Part shown: positions 8,887 through 19,451 of the stretch, piece after piece
Layout: each line of letters opens with the position of its first letter
How positions within the stretch are numbered: the stretch's first letter is position 1
Source of the DNA: an uncultured Bacteroidota bacterium
GTDB lineage: Bacteria > Bacteroidota > Bacteroidia > Flavobacteriales > Flavobacteriaceae
Reading direction: 5' to 3'
Assembly: GCA_902544085.1 (NCBI GenBank)
Contig: CACCAP010000007.1
Location: forward strand, 18,765-82,764
DNA: 64,000 nucleotides
The notes under the pieces: generated by a model
Database searches by the model: none
Told to the model about the DNA's origin: nothing
Seen by the model: the letters and a program-made list of their open reading frames with translations, nothing else
Program-made: the position numbers and the translations under genes

Positions 8887-10283
8887 TAAATTGAAATGTA
8901 TTTAATTAGTTTTTTAGTTAACTTAAAAATTATAGAATTTTCACTCAATTTATATTTAAATTTTAGATCAAAAATATTAGACTTTATTATGTATGGTTTG
9001 AAATGACTGAAAGTTTTGAATGTTTCGTATCCGTGATATTTTCCCATTCCTGAGTTACCAATTCCTCCGAAGGGAAGGTTTTTATTTACAATTTGTCCAA
9101 TCGTATCATTAATCGCACCACCTCCAAATGAATAATTATTGATTAATTTTTCACCAAATTTTTTATTATTTGTAAATACATAAAATGCCAATGGATTTTT
9201 TGATCTTTGCAGAATATTATCAAGTTCATCATTAGATCTATATGTCATTATCGGAAGTATAGGTCCAAATATCTCATCATCTAAAATTTTATCTTGAGCT
9301 GAAGATACCTCAACAATAGTTGGTTCAAAATACTTAGTACTTTTTTCAAATTTTCCCCCATGAATGATTTTGCTATTATTGAGAAGTTTTGAAAGTCTAT
9401 CTACATGATGTTCGCTTATAATATTTGAATAAAAAGGACTGTTTTTTGGATCATTACCATAGATTGATTTGATATTCTTTACCAAGAAATTGATAAATAA
9501 TTCTTTAATATCTTCATGTATCGCTAAAAAATTTGGAGCAATACATGTCTGACCACAGTTTAAAAATTTTCCAAAAACTATTCTTTTTGATGCAATTTCA
9601 ATTGAGACATTTTTATCAATGATGCATGGGTTTTTTCCACCGAGTTCAAGTGTAACAGGTGTTAGTGTTTTCGCTGCTTCCAGCGCAACAATTTTTCCAA
9701 TCTCTGTACTTCCAGTAAAAAAAATATAATCCCATTTTAGGTTTAGTAAGTATTTTCCAATTTCGGGTCCTCCGTTAATAACATCTACATGACCTCTTTC
9801 AAATGATTCATTAATTATTTTTTCTAGAATCTTAGACGTGTTAGGCGAATGTTCAGAAGGCTTTAAAACAACTGTATTTCCTGCGGATACAGCACCAATG
9901 ATTGGAGATATTGATAGTTGAAATGGATAATTCCAAGGGGAAATATTCAATGTAACTCCGTACGGAGTCGGTAGAATAAAATCTGAGGAGAAAAAATTTA
10001 ATAATGATGAAGAAACACGTTTTCTTTTTGTCCATTTCTTGGTGTTTCCAATAAAATAATTTAATTCGTTATATATAATTGCAATTTCAGACATGTAAGA
10101 TTCTGCGTAACTTTTACCCAGATCCATCTCCAAAGCAATTATTATTTTTTCTTCATTTTTTGAAATAACACTCTTTAATTTCTTTAAAGACTTGATTCTT
10201 TCTTTTGGATTAATCGTTTTCTTCGATTCAAAAAATTTCCTTTGAATATTAAAAATATTTTGACAAATCTTATTTTTAGTCAT
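8886..10283 (-). CDS. Aldehyde dehydrogenase (class 3-like)
   Basis: NAD(P)-dependent oxidation of an aldehyde to a carboxylate. At 465 residues it lacks the N-terminal extension of class 1/2 enzymes and resembles the class 3 (fatty-aldehyde type) group. Motifs: NISPWNYPF, GNTVVLKPSEHSP, FTGSTEIGK, ELGGKNP with the general base Glu213, NCGQTC with nucleophile Cys247, and the class 3 C-terminal LPFGGIGNSGMGKYHG. The C-terminus ends in a basic-hydrophobic tail, which in class 3 enzymes can be membrane-associated. Coupled to the nitroreductase downstream; both could serve detoxification of reactive compounds (inference). Divergent from ilvD with 104 bases between starts. Confidence 0.9.
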   Translation of the reverse strand: MTKNKICQNIFNIQRKFFESKKTINPKERIKSLKKLKSVISKNEEKIIIALEMDLGKSYAESYMSEIAIIYNELNYFIGNTKKWTKRKRVSSSLLNFFSSDFILPTPYGVTLNISPWNYPFQLSISPIIGAVSAGNTVVLKPSEHSPNTSKILEKIINESFERGHVDVINGGPEIGKYLLNLKWDYIFFTGSTEIGKIVALEAAKTLTPVTLELGGKNPCIIDKNVSIEIASKRIVFGKFLNCGQTCIAPNFLAIHEDIKELFINFLVKNIKSIYGNDPKNSPFYSNIISEHHVDRLSKLLNNSKIIHGGKFEKSTKYFEPTIVEVSSAQDKILDDEIFGPILPIMTYRSNDELDNILQRSKNPLAFYVFTNNKKFGEKLINNYSFGGGAINDTIGQIVNKNLPFGGIGNSGMGKYHGYETFKTFSHFKPYIIKSNIFDLKFKYKLSENSIIFKLTKKLIKYISI

Positions 10284-10342
10284 TATATTAAATTAATTAA
10301 TCAATATAATAAGATAATTCCTACTTTTAATATGATAAATAC

Positions 10343-10350
10343 TATATTTA
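10343..10350 (+). promoter_or_regulatory. Possible -7 element of the ilv operon
   Basis: TATATTTA matches seven of eight positions of TAnnTTTG. It lies four bases before ATG 10355, the same spacing as the leaderless genes of this window, so a transcript would begin on the short leader frame and right at the hairpin before ilvD. Confidence 0.35.
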
Positions 10351-10354
10351 CTAC

Positions 10355-10384
10355 ATGCTCCATTTATATGGAGTTTTTTTTTAG
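10355..10384 (+). promoter_or_regulatory. Candidate ilv leader: nine-codon frame with hairpin and U-tract
   Basis: A 6-bp perfect stem CTCCAT/ATGGAG (10358-10363 and 10368-10373) with a TTAT loop is followed at once by nine T (10374-10382): the form of an intrinsic terminator pointing into ilvD, whose ATG is at 10388. The same bases hold a frame MLHLYGVFF ending at TAG, in frame with ilvD, containing two Leu and one Val codon. Because the upstream neighbour is divergent, this cannot end an upstream gene. Attenuation of the branched-chain operon is the natural reading, but the stem is short and no competing antiterminator is visible. Confidence 0.45.
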
Positions 10385-10387
10385 AAA

Positions 10388-12058
10388 ATGGAACTTAACA
10401 AGTACAGTAAAGTAATTACAAAAAAGGGCTCTCAACCTGCGGCACAAGCTATGCTTCATGCTATCGGATTGAAAAAAGAAGATTTTGATAAACCATTTGT
10501 AGGTATCGCCAGCACAGGCTATGAGGGAAATCCATGTAATATGCATCTCAATGATTTATCATATCAAATAAAAAATGAAATAGATAAAACGAAAGCTGTT
10601 CCATTAATTTTCAACACTATTGGTATTAGTGATGGCATTTCAATGGGAACCTCGGGAATGAAGTATTCACTTCCCTCAAGAGAAATAATTGCAGACTCAA
10701 TTGAATCCGTTGTCAATGGTATGTCATATGACTCTTTAATTACAGTTGTAGGTTGTGATAAAAATATGCCTGGTGCCTTGATGGCTATGATTAGGCTAAA
10801 TAGACCTTCAATTTTGGTTTATGGAGGCACAATATCACCTGGTTGTTATAATGGTAAAAAATTGGATGTAGTATCTGCCTTTGAGGCTTGGGGAGAAAAA
10901 GTGTCAGGAAAAATATCAGATGTAGATTATGAAAATATAATAAGTAATGCCTGTCCAGGTCCTGGAGCTTGTGGAGGAATGTATACTGCTAATACCATGT
11001 CATCTGCAATTGAGGCTATGGGAATGTCACTGCCATATAACTCATCAAATCCAGCAGTTAGTAAGGATAAATCAAATGAAAAGATGATAATTGCAAGCTC
11101 AATCTTAAATTTAATTAGAAACGATATAAAACCCAGTGATATAATTACTAAAAAGTCAATTGAGAATGCTGTAAGATTAATTACTGTTTTGGGAGGGTCA
11201 ACAAATGCCGTATTACATATTTTAGCAATCTGCAAAACAGCAAATATTGACTTTGGAATTGATGATTTTCAAAAAATATCAAACGAAACACCATTTCTTG
11301 GAAACTTAAAGCCAAGCGGAAAATATCTTATGGAAGATTTACATAATATTGGAGGTGTACCAGCTGTTTTAAAGTTCATGTTGGATAATAATATGTTAAA
11401 TGGAGATTGTTTAACAGTAACTGGAAAAACAATAGCTCAAAATCTAAAGGATGTTGCAAATTTTGACTCAAACCAAGATATCATAATGCCCTTAGAAAAA
11501 CCAATAAAAGAATCAGGTCATATCAGGATTTTATACGGAAATATTGCTTCTCACGGATCAGTTGCAAAAATCACTGGAAAAGAAGGTTTTGTTTTTGAAG
11601 GTGTAGCAAGGGTTTTTGATTGTGAAGATGATGCAAATGATGCAATATCAACTGGAAAAATAAAAAAAGGAGATGTTATAGTTATAAGATATGAGGGGCC
11701 AAAAGGTGGTCCAGGTATGCCAGAAATGTTAAAACCAACATCAGCTATAATGGGTGCTGGTCTTGGAAATGATGTCGCATTAATTACTGACGGAAGGTTT
11801 TCAGGGGGTACTCATGGATTTGTTGTTGGACATATTTCACCAGAGGCTGCTGAGGGAGGTATAATTGCATTTATAAAGGACGGTGACATTATTGTTATTG
11901 ACGCGATAAAAAATGAAATTAATGTCAAATTACAGAAAAATGAACTTGAAAAAAGAAAAAAAGAGTGGATAAAACCTGAATTAAAATATAAATCCGGTAT
12001 TTTGTATAAATACTCTAAACTTGTATCAAGTTCATCTAAAGGATGTATTACTGATTAA
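10388..12058 (+). CDS. ilvD: Dihydroxy-acid dehydratase
   Basis: Iron-sulfur dehydratase, third common step of valine and isoleucine synthesis. The 556 residues are normal. Cluster-binding and family motifs are present: [38 protein letters not shown], and the C-terminal [19 protein letters not shown]. First gene of ilvD-ilvB-ilvN-ilvC; the stop is two bases from the ilvB start. Preceded by a hairpin and U-tract that may attenuate the operon. Confidence 0.97.
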   Translation: MELNKYSKVITKKGSQPAAQAMLHAIGLKKEDFDKPFVGIASTGYEGNPCNMHLNDLSYQIKNEIDKTKAVPLIFNTIGISDGISMGTSGMKYSLPSREIIADSIESVVNGMSYDSLITVVGCDKNMPGALMAMIRLNRPSILVYGGTISPGCYNGKKLDVVSAFEAWGEKVSGKISDVDYENIISNACPGPGACGGMYTANTMSSAIEAMGMSLPYNSSNPAVSKDKSNEKMIIASSILNLIRNDIKPSDIITKKSIENAVRLITVLGGSTNAVLHILAICKTANIDFGIDDFQKISNETPFLGNLKPSGKYLMEDLHNIGGVPAVLKFMLDNNMLNGDCLTVTGKTIAQNLKDVANFDSNQDIIMPLEKPIKESGHIRILYGNIASHGSVAKITGKEGFVFEGVARVFDCEDDANDAISTGKIKKGDVIVIRYEGPKGGPGMPEMLKPTSAIMGAGLGNDVALITDGRFSGGTHGFVVGHISPEAAEGGIIAFIKDGDIIVIDAIKNEINVKLQKNELEKRKKEWIKPELKYKSGILYKYSKLVSSSSKGCITD

Positions 12059-12059
12059 T

Positions 12060-13751
12060 ATGAAAAAAATCTCAGGTGCAGAAGCAATTATTAGATGTTT
12101 AATATCCGAAGATGTTGACGTTTTATTTGGTTATCCTGGGGGTGCAATAATGCCCGTATATGACGAACTTTATAAATTTCAAAGCGATATAAATCATATT
12201 CTTGTTAGACATGAACAAGGTGCAACACATGCAGCTCAGGGTTATGCTAGGTCCTCTGGAAAGGTTGGTGTTGCCATAGCAACATCTGGACCGGGTGCAA
12301 CAAACTTAGTTACTGGAATTGCAGATGCTCAAATTGACTCAACTCCAATGGTATGTATAACAGGACAAGTTGCATCTTATTTACTCGGTTCTGATGCATT
12401 TCAAGAAACTGATATCATTGGTATATCAACGCCTGTTACAAAATGGAACTACCAGATTACAAAAGCATCTGAAATTAGTGAGATTTTATCAAAAGCGTTC
12501 TTTATAGCTAGAACGGGAAGACCCGGACCCGTTTTGATAGATATTACTAAAGATGCACAATTTGAGATGATTGAAAGTTTTGAGTATAAAAAATGTGAAA
12601 ATATTCGCAGTTACTCACCAATACCTACTATTGATAAATCTATAATTTCTGATGCTGGAAAATTAATTAATGAGTCAAAAAAACCTCTAATTGTTTGGGG
12701 TCAAGGTGTAATACTTGGAAATGCAGAGTCTGAATTTAAAGATTTTGTTGAAAAAACTGGAATACCTGCAGCATGGACAATTCTTGGAGTCTCGGCAATT
12801 TCTACGAATCATAAACTTAATGTTGGAATGGTTGGTATGCATGGAAATTATGGTCCAAATGTTCTAACCAACGATTGCGATCTATTGATTGCAATAGGGA
12901 TGAGATTTGATGATAGAGTCACTGGGGATTTAAAATCATATGCAAAACAAGCTCAAATTATTCATTTTGAAATTGACCCTGCAGAGGTTGATAAAAATGT
13001 TAAAGTTGACATTGCTGTTGTTGGGGATGTAAAGCAGACACTTAAGGAAATTTTACCACATGTAAATAAAAGTAGCCATAATTCATGGGTACGTAAGTTC
13101 AGAGAATTAAACAAAATTGAATTTGATAAGGTTATTGATAAAGAATATAATAAGCAAAGCGGAGGTTTAAGTATGGCAGAAGTTATTAAGTCAATCAATG
13201 AAAATACCGATGGTAATTCTATTCTAGTGACAGATGTTGGCCAACACCAAATGATTGCATGTAGATACATGAACTTTAATAAATCTAAATCTAACATAAC
13301 TTCTGGTGGACTAGGCACAATGGGGTTTGCACTTCCTGCAGCACTTGGTGCAAAAATTGGAGATCCCGGAAGAGAGGTTATTGCTGTTATTGGTGATGGA
13401 GGATTTCAAATGACCATTCAAGAACTTGGAACGATTTTTCAAACCTCATCATCTGTAAAAATTGTTATTTTAAATAATGAATACCTTGGAATGGTGAGAC
13501 AATGGCAACAATTATTTTTTGACAAGAGGTATGCATCAACGGAAATGACTAATCCTGATTTTGTAACTATATCCAAAGGATATTTTATTGAATCAAAACG
13601 AGTGTCACACAGAAAAGAACTTAATTCATCAATAAAGCAAATGTTATATCATGATGGACCTTATCTATTGGAAGTGTGTGTTGAAAAAGAAGAGAATGTT
13701 TTTCCAATGATACCTTCAGGCTCATCAGTATCCGATATTAGACTAGAATAA
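12060..13751 (+). CDS. ilvB: Acetolactate synthase, large subunit
   Basis: Thiamine-diphosphate enzyme that condenses pyruvate with pyruvate or 2-ketobutyrate, the committing step of branched-chain synthesis. Motifs: the catalytic Glu in RHEQGATHAAQGYAR, SGPGATNLVTG, GMHGNYGPNV, and the ThDP/Mg motif starting GDGGFQMTIQELG and ending ILNNEY. The frame is open to 12021 inside ilvD, but MKKISGAEAIIRCL at ATG 12060 matches the family start and follows the ilvD stop by one base, giving 563 residues. The regulatory subunit follows with no gap. Confidence 0.97.
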   Translation: MKKISGAEAIIRCLISEDVDVLFGYPGGAIMPVYDELYKFQSDINHILVRHEQGATHAAQGYARSSGKVGVAIATSGPGATNLVTGIADAQIDSTPMVCITGQVASYLLGSDAFQETDIIGISTPVTKWNYQITKASEISEILSKAFFIARTGRPGPVLIDITKDAQFEMIESFEYKKCENIRSYSPIPTIDKSIISDAGKLINESKKPLIVWGQGVILGNAESEFKDFVEKTGIPAAWTILGVSAISTNHKLNVGMVGMHGNYGPNVLTNDCDLLIAIGMRFDDRVTGDLKSYAKQAQIIHFEIDPAEVDKNVKVDIAVVGDVKQTLKEILPHVNKSSHNSWVRKFRELNKIEFDKVIDKEYNKQSGGLSMAEVIKSINENTDGNSILVTDVGQHQMIACRYMNFNKSKSNITSGGLGTMGFALPAALGAKIGDPGREVIAVIGDGGFQMTIQELGTIFQTSSSVKIVILNNEYLGMVRQWQQLFFDKRYASTEMTNPDFVTISKGYFIESKRVSHRKELNSSIKQMLYHDGPYLLEVCVEKEENVFPMIPSGSSVSDIRLE

Positions 13752-14270
13752 ATGAAAAAAACAACATACACAATCTCCATCTATACTGAAAATAATGTAG
13801 GATTGCTTAATAGAGTCTCGGCTATTTTTTTGAAAAGACATATTAATATTGTAAGTATAACATCATCAGAGTCTGAAATCCCTGATATTTTTAGATTTGT
13901 AATTGTCGTAAATGTTAGTAAAGAACAAGTTATAAAAGTTGTTAAGCAAATAGAAAAACAAATTGAAGTTATTTCAGTATTTTACCACACAGATAAGCAA
14001 ACTATATTTTTGGAAACAGCACTATATAAAGTAAAATCAAGTTCATTATTTGAGGAAAAGCAAATTCAAAATATGATAAAAGATAGCAGAGCAAATATTG
14101 TAACTGTAAAACCTGATTATTTTGTAATCGAAAAAACAGGCTGGAGAGTAGAAACAGAAGATTTATATCAAAAATTAAAGCCCTACGGATTGTTACAATT
14201 TGTGAGATCAGGAAGAATTTCAGTAAGTAAGAAATCTATGGATATTAGTAGAATTTTAAACAGTAAATAG
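13752..14270 (+). CDS. ilvN: Acetolactate synthase, small regulatory subunit
   Basis: Regulatory partner of IlvB that gives feedback inhibition by valine. An N-terminal ACT domain (about residues 4-75) has [21 protein letters not shown], shortened here to its conserved core [13 protein letters not shown]; the C-terminal half is the ALS small-subunit domain with an ELVLVKV-like [10 protein letters not shown] segment. The 172 residues are normal for the IlvH-type subunit. Start ATG directly follows the ilvB stop (TAAATG), so expression is probably coupled to IlvB. Confidence 0.95.
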   Translation: MKKTTYTISIYTENNVGLLNRVSAIFLKRHINIVSITSSESEIPDIFRFVIVVNVSKEQVIKVVKQIEKQIEVISVFYHTDKQTIFLETALYKVKSSSLFEEKQIQNMIKDSRANIVTVKPDYFVIEKTGWRVETEDLYQKLKPYGLLQFVRSGRISVSKKSMDISRILNSK

Positions 14271-14272
14271 TA

Positions 14273-15736
14273 ATGAATAATTATTATAATAATTTAAGTG
14301 AATTAGAAAAAAAGGAGCAATTAGCAAAATGTAGATTTATGAAAGAGATGGAATTTTCTGATGGTGTAAATGCTTTACTCTATAAAAAGATTGTAATTAT
14401 TGGATGTGGTGCTCAGGGCTTAAACCAAGGTTTAAATATGAGAGATTCAGGACTTGATATTTCTTTTGCCTTAAGACAATCCTCTATTAAAAATCAATCC
14501 ATTTCATACAAGAATGCAATTAAAAATAATTTTATTGTTGACACGTATGAGAAACTTATTCCTGATGCAGACCTTGTTATAAATTTGACCCCTGATAAAA
14601 ATCATACTCAAGTTGTCAAATCAGCTATGCCTTTAATGAAAAGAAATTCAATTTTGTCTTATTCTCATGGTTTTAATATTGTTGAAGAGGGGATTACTAT
14701 AAGAAAAGATATAACTGTAATAATGGTTGCACCTAAATGTCCTGGAACAGAGGTTAGAGAGGAATTTATGAGAGGCTTTGGTGTTCCAACATTGATAGCT
14801 GTTCACCCTGAAAATGATCCACAACGTATTGGTTTGGATATAGCTAAAGCATATGCAGTTGCAACAGGTGGTCACAAAGCTGGTGTTTTAGAATCATCAT
14901 TTGTTGCTGAGGTAAAATCTGACCTGATGGGTGAGCAAACCATTTTATGTGGTGTACTACAGTCTGGCTCAATTTTGATTTATAACAAAATGATTGAATT
15001 AGGATACAAATCTGATTTTAGTGTCAAGTTAATTCAAAATGGTTGGGAAACAATAACTGAGGAACTTAAGCACAATGGTATCACTGGGATGATGAATAGA
15101 TTAGATGATTCATCTAGACATGTTGCTCACAAACTTTCAGAAAAACTTAAAAAAATAATGACTCCATTATTTAATAAACATATGTCAAACATACTTGATG
15201 GGAGTTTTTCAGATGATATGATGAATGATTGGGAAAATAATGACATCAAGCTTTTGAATTGGAGAGAAGAAACAGGTAAAACAAAATTTGAATTAAATAC
15301 CGCTGGTACAATGAATATTTCAAATCAGGAATATTTTGACAAAGGAATTCTAATGATTTCTTTTGTTAAATCTGGTGTTGAATTAGCATTTGAGACAATG
15401 GTTAAAAATGGTATAATTGATGAATCAGCATATTACGAATCATTACATGAACTTCCTTTAATTGCAAACCTTGTGTCAAGAAAGAAGCTATACGAAATGA
15501 ATAGAATTATCTCAGATACTGCTGAATATGGTTGTTATTTATTTAACAATTCATGTATTCCTTTATTAACAGAATTTATGAGAGAAATTGAAAATATTCA
15601 TATTGGATCAAAAAACTCAGCTCCATTTGATAAAAAAGAATTAGATCTATATGACAGATCTACAAAGAACCATCCAATCGAAAAAATTGGTAAAATACTA
15701 CGTAATAACATGAAAAACATGAAAAAACTTGCTTAG
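14273..15736 (+). CDS. ilvC: Ketol-acid reductoisomerase, class II
   Basis: NADPH-dependent isomeroreductase that turns acetolactate into dihydroxyvalerate, the substrate of IlvD. At 487 residues it is the long class II form found in enterics and plants, with a duplicated C-terminal knotted domain, rather than the 330-residue class I. The nucleotide fold [19 protein letters not shown] is near residue 43, followed by [14 protein letters not shown] and the metal-binding [15 protein letters not shown]. Two bases separate it from ilvN. The operon ends here, with no ilvA, ilvE or leu genes following. Confidence 0.97.
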   Translation: MNNYYNNLSELEKKEQLAKCRFMKEMEFSDGVNALLYKKIVIIGCGAQGLNQGLNMRDSGLDISFALRQSSIKNQSISYKNAIKNNFIVDTYEKLIPDADLVINLTPDKNHTQVVKSAMPLMKRNSILSYSHGFNIVEEGITIRKDITVIMVAPKCPGTEVREEFMRGFGVPTLIAVHPENDPQRIGLDIAKAYAVATGGHKAGVLESSFVAEVKSDLMGEQTILCGVLQSGSILIYNKMIELGYKSDFSVKLIQNGWETITEELKHNGITGMMNRLDDSSRHVAHKLSEKLKKIMTPLFNKHMSNILDGSFSDDMMNDWENNDIKLLNWREETGKTKFELNTAGTMNISNQEYFDKGILMISFVKSGVELAFETMVKNGIIDESAYYESLHELPLIANLVSRKKLYEMNRIISDTAEYGCYLFNNSCIPLLTEFMREIENIHIGSKNSAPFDKKELDLYDRSTKNHPIEKIGKILRNNMKNMKKLA

Positions 15737-15797
15737 TATTAGTAAATTATATCAAATAACTGGCATTATTATTGATCCCTAAAACAAAACAACTAAA

Positions 15798-17381
15798 ATG
15801 GCAAATTCTGTACCTAAAGAGTTCGATATCAAAGAACCAATCAATCACAAGACATATCTAATAGATGGTATAATTAGTGATTGGAAAGGTGATTACAGCG
15901 AAGTACACTCAACAATACTTTCAGACAAAAAAAATATCCCACATAAATTAATTGGTTATACTCCAAAAATGGATGAAAATTATGCCTTAAAAGCTTTAGA
16001 TGCCGCTGACAATGCATATAAAAATGGTACAGGTAAATGGCCTACAATGAAAGTTTATGAAAGAATTAATTGTATGCAAAAATTTGTTGATTTAATGAAA
16101 CTTCAAAGAGATGAGGTTGTTAAATTACTAATGTGGGAGATTGGAAAAAATTTAAATGATTCCCAAAAAGAGTTTGATAGAACTGTTGATTACATCAATG
16201 AAACAATTAAAGAGTATAAAAAAATAGATAGAGATGGAGCAATATTTCAGAATAATTCTGGTGTAAGAGCTCTAATAAGAAGAGGTCCTCTTGGTGTTGT
16301 ATTATGTCTTGGTCCATATAATTATCCACTTAATGAAACTTTTGCACTTCTTATTCCTGCTATCATAATGGGAAATACAGCAATATTTAAACCTGCAAAA
16401 CATGGTGTATTATTAATTGCACCACTGTTAGATGCCTTTCAACAATCATTCCCGCCAGGAGTTGTAAATATTGTTTTTGGAAGAGGAAGAGAAATAGCTT
16501 CTCCAATAATGAAAACAGGAAAGATAAATGTGCTTGCCCTGATAGGACACAGTAGCTCTGCTATATCCCTACAAGATTTACATCCACAAAAAAATAGATT
16601 AAGATTGGTTTTAGGTTTAGAGGCTAAAAATCCTGCTATTATATTAGACGATGCTGATTTAGACTTATCAATAAATGAGTGTATAAATGGCGCCTTATCA
16701 TTTAATGGTCAAAGATGTACTGCAATTAAAATTATCTATGTTCATGAAAAAATAAAAGAAAAATTTTTAAATGAATTTTGTAAAAAAATAGATGATTTAA
16801 AAATGGGCTTACCTTGGGAAAACACATTGTTAACCCCTTTACCGGAGCCTCATAAACCTAAATATATTATTGATTTGATTGAAGATGCTAAGAAAAAAGG
16901 AGCGAAAGTTCTAAACAAAAGGGGAGGAGAGGTGACTAATAATTTTGTTTTTCCTGCTGTTTTATACCCCGCTAATGAAGAAATGAGAGTTTATAAAGAA
17001 GAACAATTTGGTCCAGTTATCCCTGTTATATCATTTGAAAAAATTGATGTTCCTATTTCTTTTATGGCAGGTTCGAATTATGGTCAACAGGTCAGTTTAT
17101 TCGGGAAATCTGAAAAAAAATTGGGTCCATTGATTGACTCAATGGTAAACTTGGTTTGTAGGGTTAATCTTAATAGTTCCTGTCAAAGGGGACCAGATGT
17201 GTTCCCTTTCACTGGCAGAAAAGACTCTGCTGTTGCAACTTTAAGTGTTCATGATGCGTTAAGATCTTTTTCAATTAGAACCTTTGTAGCCTCAAAAGAT
17301 AATGAAATTAATAAAGAGATTCTTAGAAAATTAATTGACAATAAGGAATCAAATTTTGTAAGAACGGATTATTATTTATAA
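15798..17381 (+). CDS. gapN: NADP-dependent glyceraldehyde-3-phosphate dehydrogenase-like (GapN)
   Basis: Aldehyde dehydrogenase superfamily enzyme expected to oxidise glyceraldehyde-3-phosphate directly to 3-phosphoglycerate and so make NADPH while bypassing ATP formation. The 527 residues include [42 protein letters not shown] (general base Glu275 in the EAKNP variant typical of this GapN-like branch), and NGQRCTAIK with nucleophile Cys307. It follows ilvC after 61 bases, with a weak TATTATTG element in the gap, so it may have its own promoter. It ends six bases from dnaN. The substrate rests on family resemblance. Confidence 0.83.
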   Translation: MANSVPKEFDIKEPINHKTYLIDGIISDWKGDYSEVHSTILSDKKNIPHKLIGYTPKMDENYALKALDAADNAYKNGTGKWPTMKVYERINCMQKFVDLMKLQRDEVVKLLMWEIGKNLNDSQKEFDRTVDYINETIKEYKKIDRDGAIFQNNSGVRALIRRGPLGVVLCLGPYNYPLNETFALLIPAIIMGNTAIFKPAKHGVLLIAPLLDAFQQSFPPGVVNIVFGRGREIASPIMKTGKINVLALIGHSSSAISLQDLHPQKNRLRLVLGLEAKNPAIILDDADLDLSINECINGALSFNGQRCTAIKIIYVHEKIKEKFLNEFCKKIDDLKMGLPWENTLLTPLPEPHKPKYIIDLIEDAKKKGAKVLNKRGGEVTNNFVFPAVLYPANEEMRVYKEEQFGPVIPVISFEKIDVPISFMAGSNYGQQVSLFGKSEKKLGPLIDSMVNLVCRVNLNSSCQRGPDVFPFTGRKDSAVATLSVHDALRSFSIRTFVASKDNEINKEILRKLIDNKESNFVRTDYYL

Positions 17382-17387
17382 CAAGTT

Positions 17388-18503
17388 CTAATTAAGCATT
17401 ATTGGCATTACCAGCATTATGATATCTTCATTATCATCATTACTTATGCTTGGTGAAATTATTCCAGCTCTGCTTGGTGATGAAAGTTCAAGTTTTATTG
17501 AATCTGAGCTTAGATTTGAAAGCATTTCTACAATAAATTTAGAATTAAAGCCAATAGAAATATCTGATCCGTTATAATTGCAATCAAGTGTTTCTTCAGA
17601 TTTGTTATTAAAATCTATATCTTCGGCTTTGATCACTAGTTTATTACCTTTTATATCAAGTTTAACCTGATTTGTTGATTTACTAGAAAAAATTGAGGAT
17701 CTTTTTGCTGCCTGTAAAAACTGATTCCTGTCAATTTCAAGAACATTTGGGTTTTCTTTTGGAATTACAGCATCATAATTTGGGTATTTTCCATCAATTA
17801 GCCTACAAACTAATTTAAAATTTGAAAAATTAAATATTGCGTTAGTTCTATTATATAAAACATCGGTTTTTGACTGTTGATCTTGTAGAATATTTTTAAG
17901 AATGTTCAAAGGCTTATTTGGTACTATAAACTCTATTGGTTGATCTGATTTTACATCTTTCCTCTCATATTTTACCAATTTGTGTGCATCAGTAGCTACA
18001 AAACAAGATGAATCAGAACTGATTTGAAAAAAAACGCCTGACATAATAGGTCTTAGGTCATCGTTACCTGAAGCAAAAATAGTTGAATTTATGATCTTCA
18101 AAAGAGTTGCTGATTCAAAACTTATAGTAGATGCTTCTTCAACATTTAGTGGTTTAGGATAGTCAGTACCATCATAATATGATAATGAATATTGACCGTT
18201 AGTAGAATTTATTTCAAGAGTATTGTTTTCCAAAATGGAAAATGTGAGTGGTTGATCTGGTAAAGATCTAATTATATCAATTAAGAGTTTTGCTGGAATT
18301 GCAATGTTCGATTTAATCGATGAGTCAATTGAAATATTTGATGTTAATGATGTTTCAAGATCTGAAGAAGTTATAAAAAGATCTTTATTATCTATGTCAA
18401 ATAAAAAACAATCAAGAATAGGTAAAGTGTTGTTGTTATTCAATATTGAACCTAAAACTTGTAAATTTTTTAGTAAACTTTCAGAGGAAATTATAAACTT
18501 CAT
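17388..18503 (-). CDS. dnaN: DNA polymerase III beta subunit (sliding clamp)
   Basis: Ring-shaped processivity clamp, 371 residues in three repeated domains. Typical segments are the N-terminal MKFIISSESLLKNLQVLGSI, PAKLLIDIIRSLPD, VATDAHKLVKYER in the second domain, and the C-terminal MLVMPIMLN peptide that closes the partner-binding pocket. It is not next to dnaA here, as is common in Bacteroidota. A TATATTTA near-match (seven of eight) lies nine bases before the ATG, so the leader may be about five bases. Confidence 0.97.
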   Translation of the reverse strand: MKFIISSESLLKNLQVLGSILNNNNTLPILDCFLFDIDNKDLFITSSDLETSLTSNISIDSSIKSNIAIPAKLLIDIIRSLPDQPLTFSILENNTLEINSTNGQYSLSYYDGTDYPKPLNVEEASTISFESATLLKIINSTIFASGNDDLRPIMSGVFFQISSDSSCFVATDAHKLVKYERKDVKSDQPIEFIVPNKPLNILKNILQDQQSKTDVLYNRTNAIFNFSNFKLVCRLIDGKYPNYDAVIPKENPNVLEIDRNQFLQAAKRSSIFSSKSTNQVKLDIKGNKLVIKAEDIDFNNKSEETLDCNYNGSDISIGFNSKFIVEMLSNLSSDSIKLELSSPSRAGIISPSISNDDNEDIIMLVMPIMLN

Positions 18504-18561
18504 ATCGTAAATTAAATATATTGTAAAAGACCTTTATAATGAAATTAATTTTAATAAAATT

Positions 18562-19389
18562 CTAGGAACTTATGAACTTTACAGAAATACTATCCCCATA
18601 TGCCAATCCAAATAAACTACCTGCACCGCCACTGATTTTTGGATCACTTTTATATATACATAGAGTTAAGTTTCCAGACGAATTAAATAGCGCAATTTTT
18701 TTTCCATCTTCTTCTCTGTATTCTTTTTTTATTTCGTAATTAATTGCATCATTAAATGAGTCATAAATTTTATTAAACTTTATGTTTTTAGCATTTATTT
18801 CAAAACTTCTATCATTCGAGAAATTTATAAAAAAATCTTTGGTGATATTTGAAATAACATTTCCATAGTTATCTACATATATTACGTGCCCTATAATTGT
18901 GTCATTAGAATGCGTTTTAATATTCAAATGAGTGAATTCCTTCAATTTTATTATTTCCTTTCCTAATAAGTTGATATTACCTCCCCTTTTTATATGTGCA
19001 GCAGCTTTAACGAATGTTCGAATAGATGAAAAACTCACATCTTTATTTAATGTAATTTCAATATTTTTTTCAGGTTTTATTTCGTTTGATAACAAAGAAA
19101 TAAAGCCATTATCAGCGGTTATAAAATAATGGTTATCAAAGTATGATACAACTAAAGATTGTTCGGGATTGTGTTGAGCATCAACATCAATAATATGTAT
19201 GGTATTTCGTGGAAAATTTGAATATGATCTTTTCGTTATGTATGCAGCCTCAACGATATTAAAAGGAGAAATTTCATGGCTTATGTCAACAATTGACGCT
19301 GTCGATAATTCACTAAGCAATAATCCTTTGGCTTTTGCTATTTTAGAACCTCTAGTTCCATAGTCCGACAAAAGGGTAATTATAGACAT
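18562..19389 (-). CDS. SAM hydroxide adenosyltransferase family (DUF62)
   Basis: Homologue of the SAM-dependent chlorinase/fluorinase fold; bacterial housekeeping members hydrolyse S-adenosylmethionine to adenosine and methionine. Seen: ITLLSDYG near the N-terminus with the SAM-contacting Asp, IVDISHEISPFN, HIIDVD, ITADNGFISLL, and VDNYGNVISNIT at the start of the C-terminal domain. The 275 residues are normal. The Asp-Arg-His water-activating set cannot be fully assigned by eye. It lies upstream of dnaN on the same strand with a 58-base gap. Confidence 0.85.
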   Translation of the reverse strand: MSIITLLSDYGTRGSKIAKAKGLLLSELSTASIVDISHEISPFNIVEAAYITKRSYSNFPRNTIHIIDVDAQHNPEQSLVVSYFDNHYFITADNGFISLLSNEIKPEKNIEITLNKDVSFSSIRTFVKAAAHIKRGGNINLLGKEIIKLKEFTHLNIKTHSNDTIIGHVIYVDNYGNVISNITKDFFINFSNDRSFEINAKNIKFNKIYDSFNDAINYEIKKEYREEDGKKIALFNSSGNLTLCIYKSDPKISGGAGSLFGLAYGDSISVKFISS

Positions 19390-19451
19390 TATAATATTAA
19401 GATAATATTCTTTTTTATAAATTTACTTAATAAGAATTTATTAAAGATCTT

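Noticed and set aside
12021..12059. N-terminal extension of IlvB by 13 residues
   Set aside because: It would sit inside the end of ilvD and the added residues do not resemble acetolactate synthase; MKKISGAEA at 12060 does.
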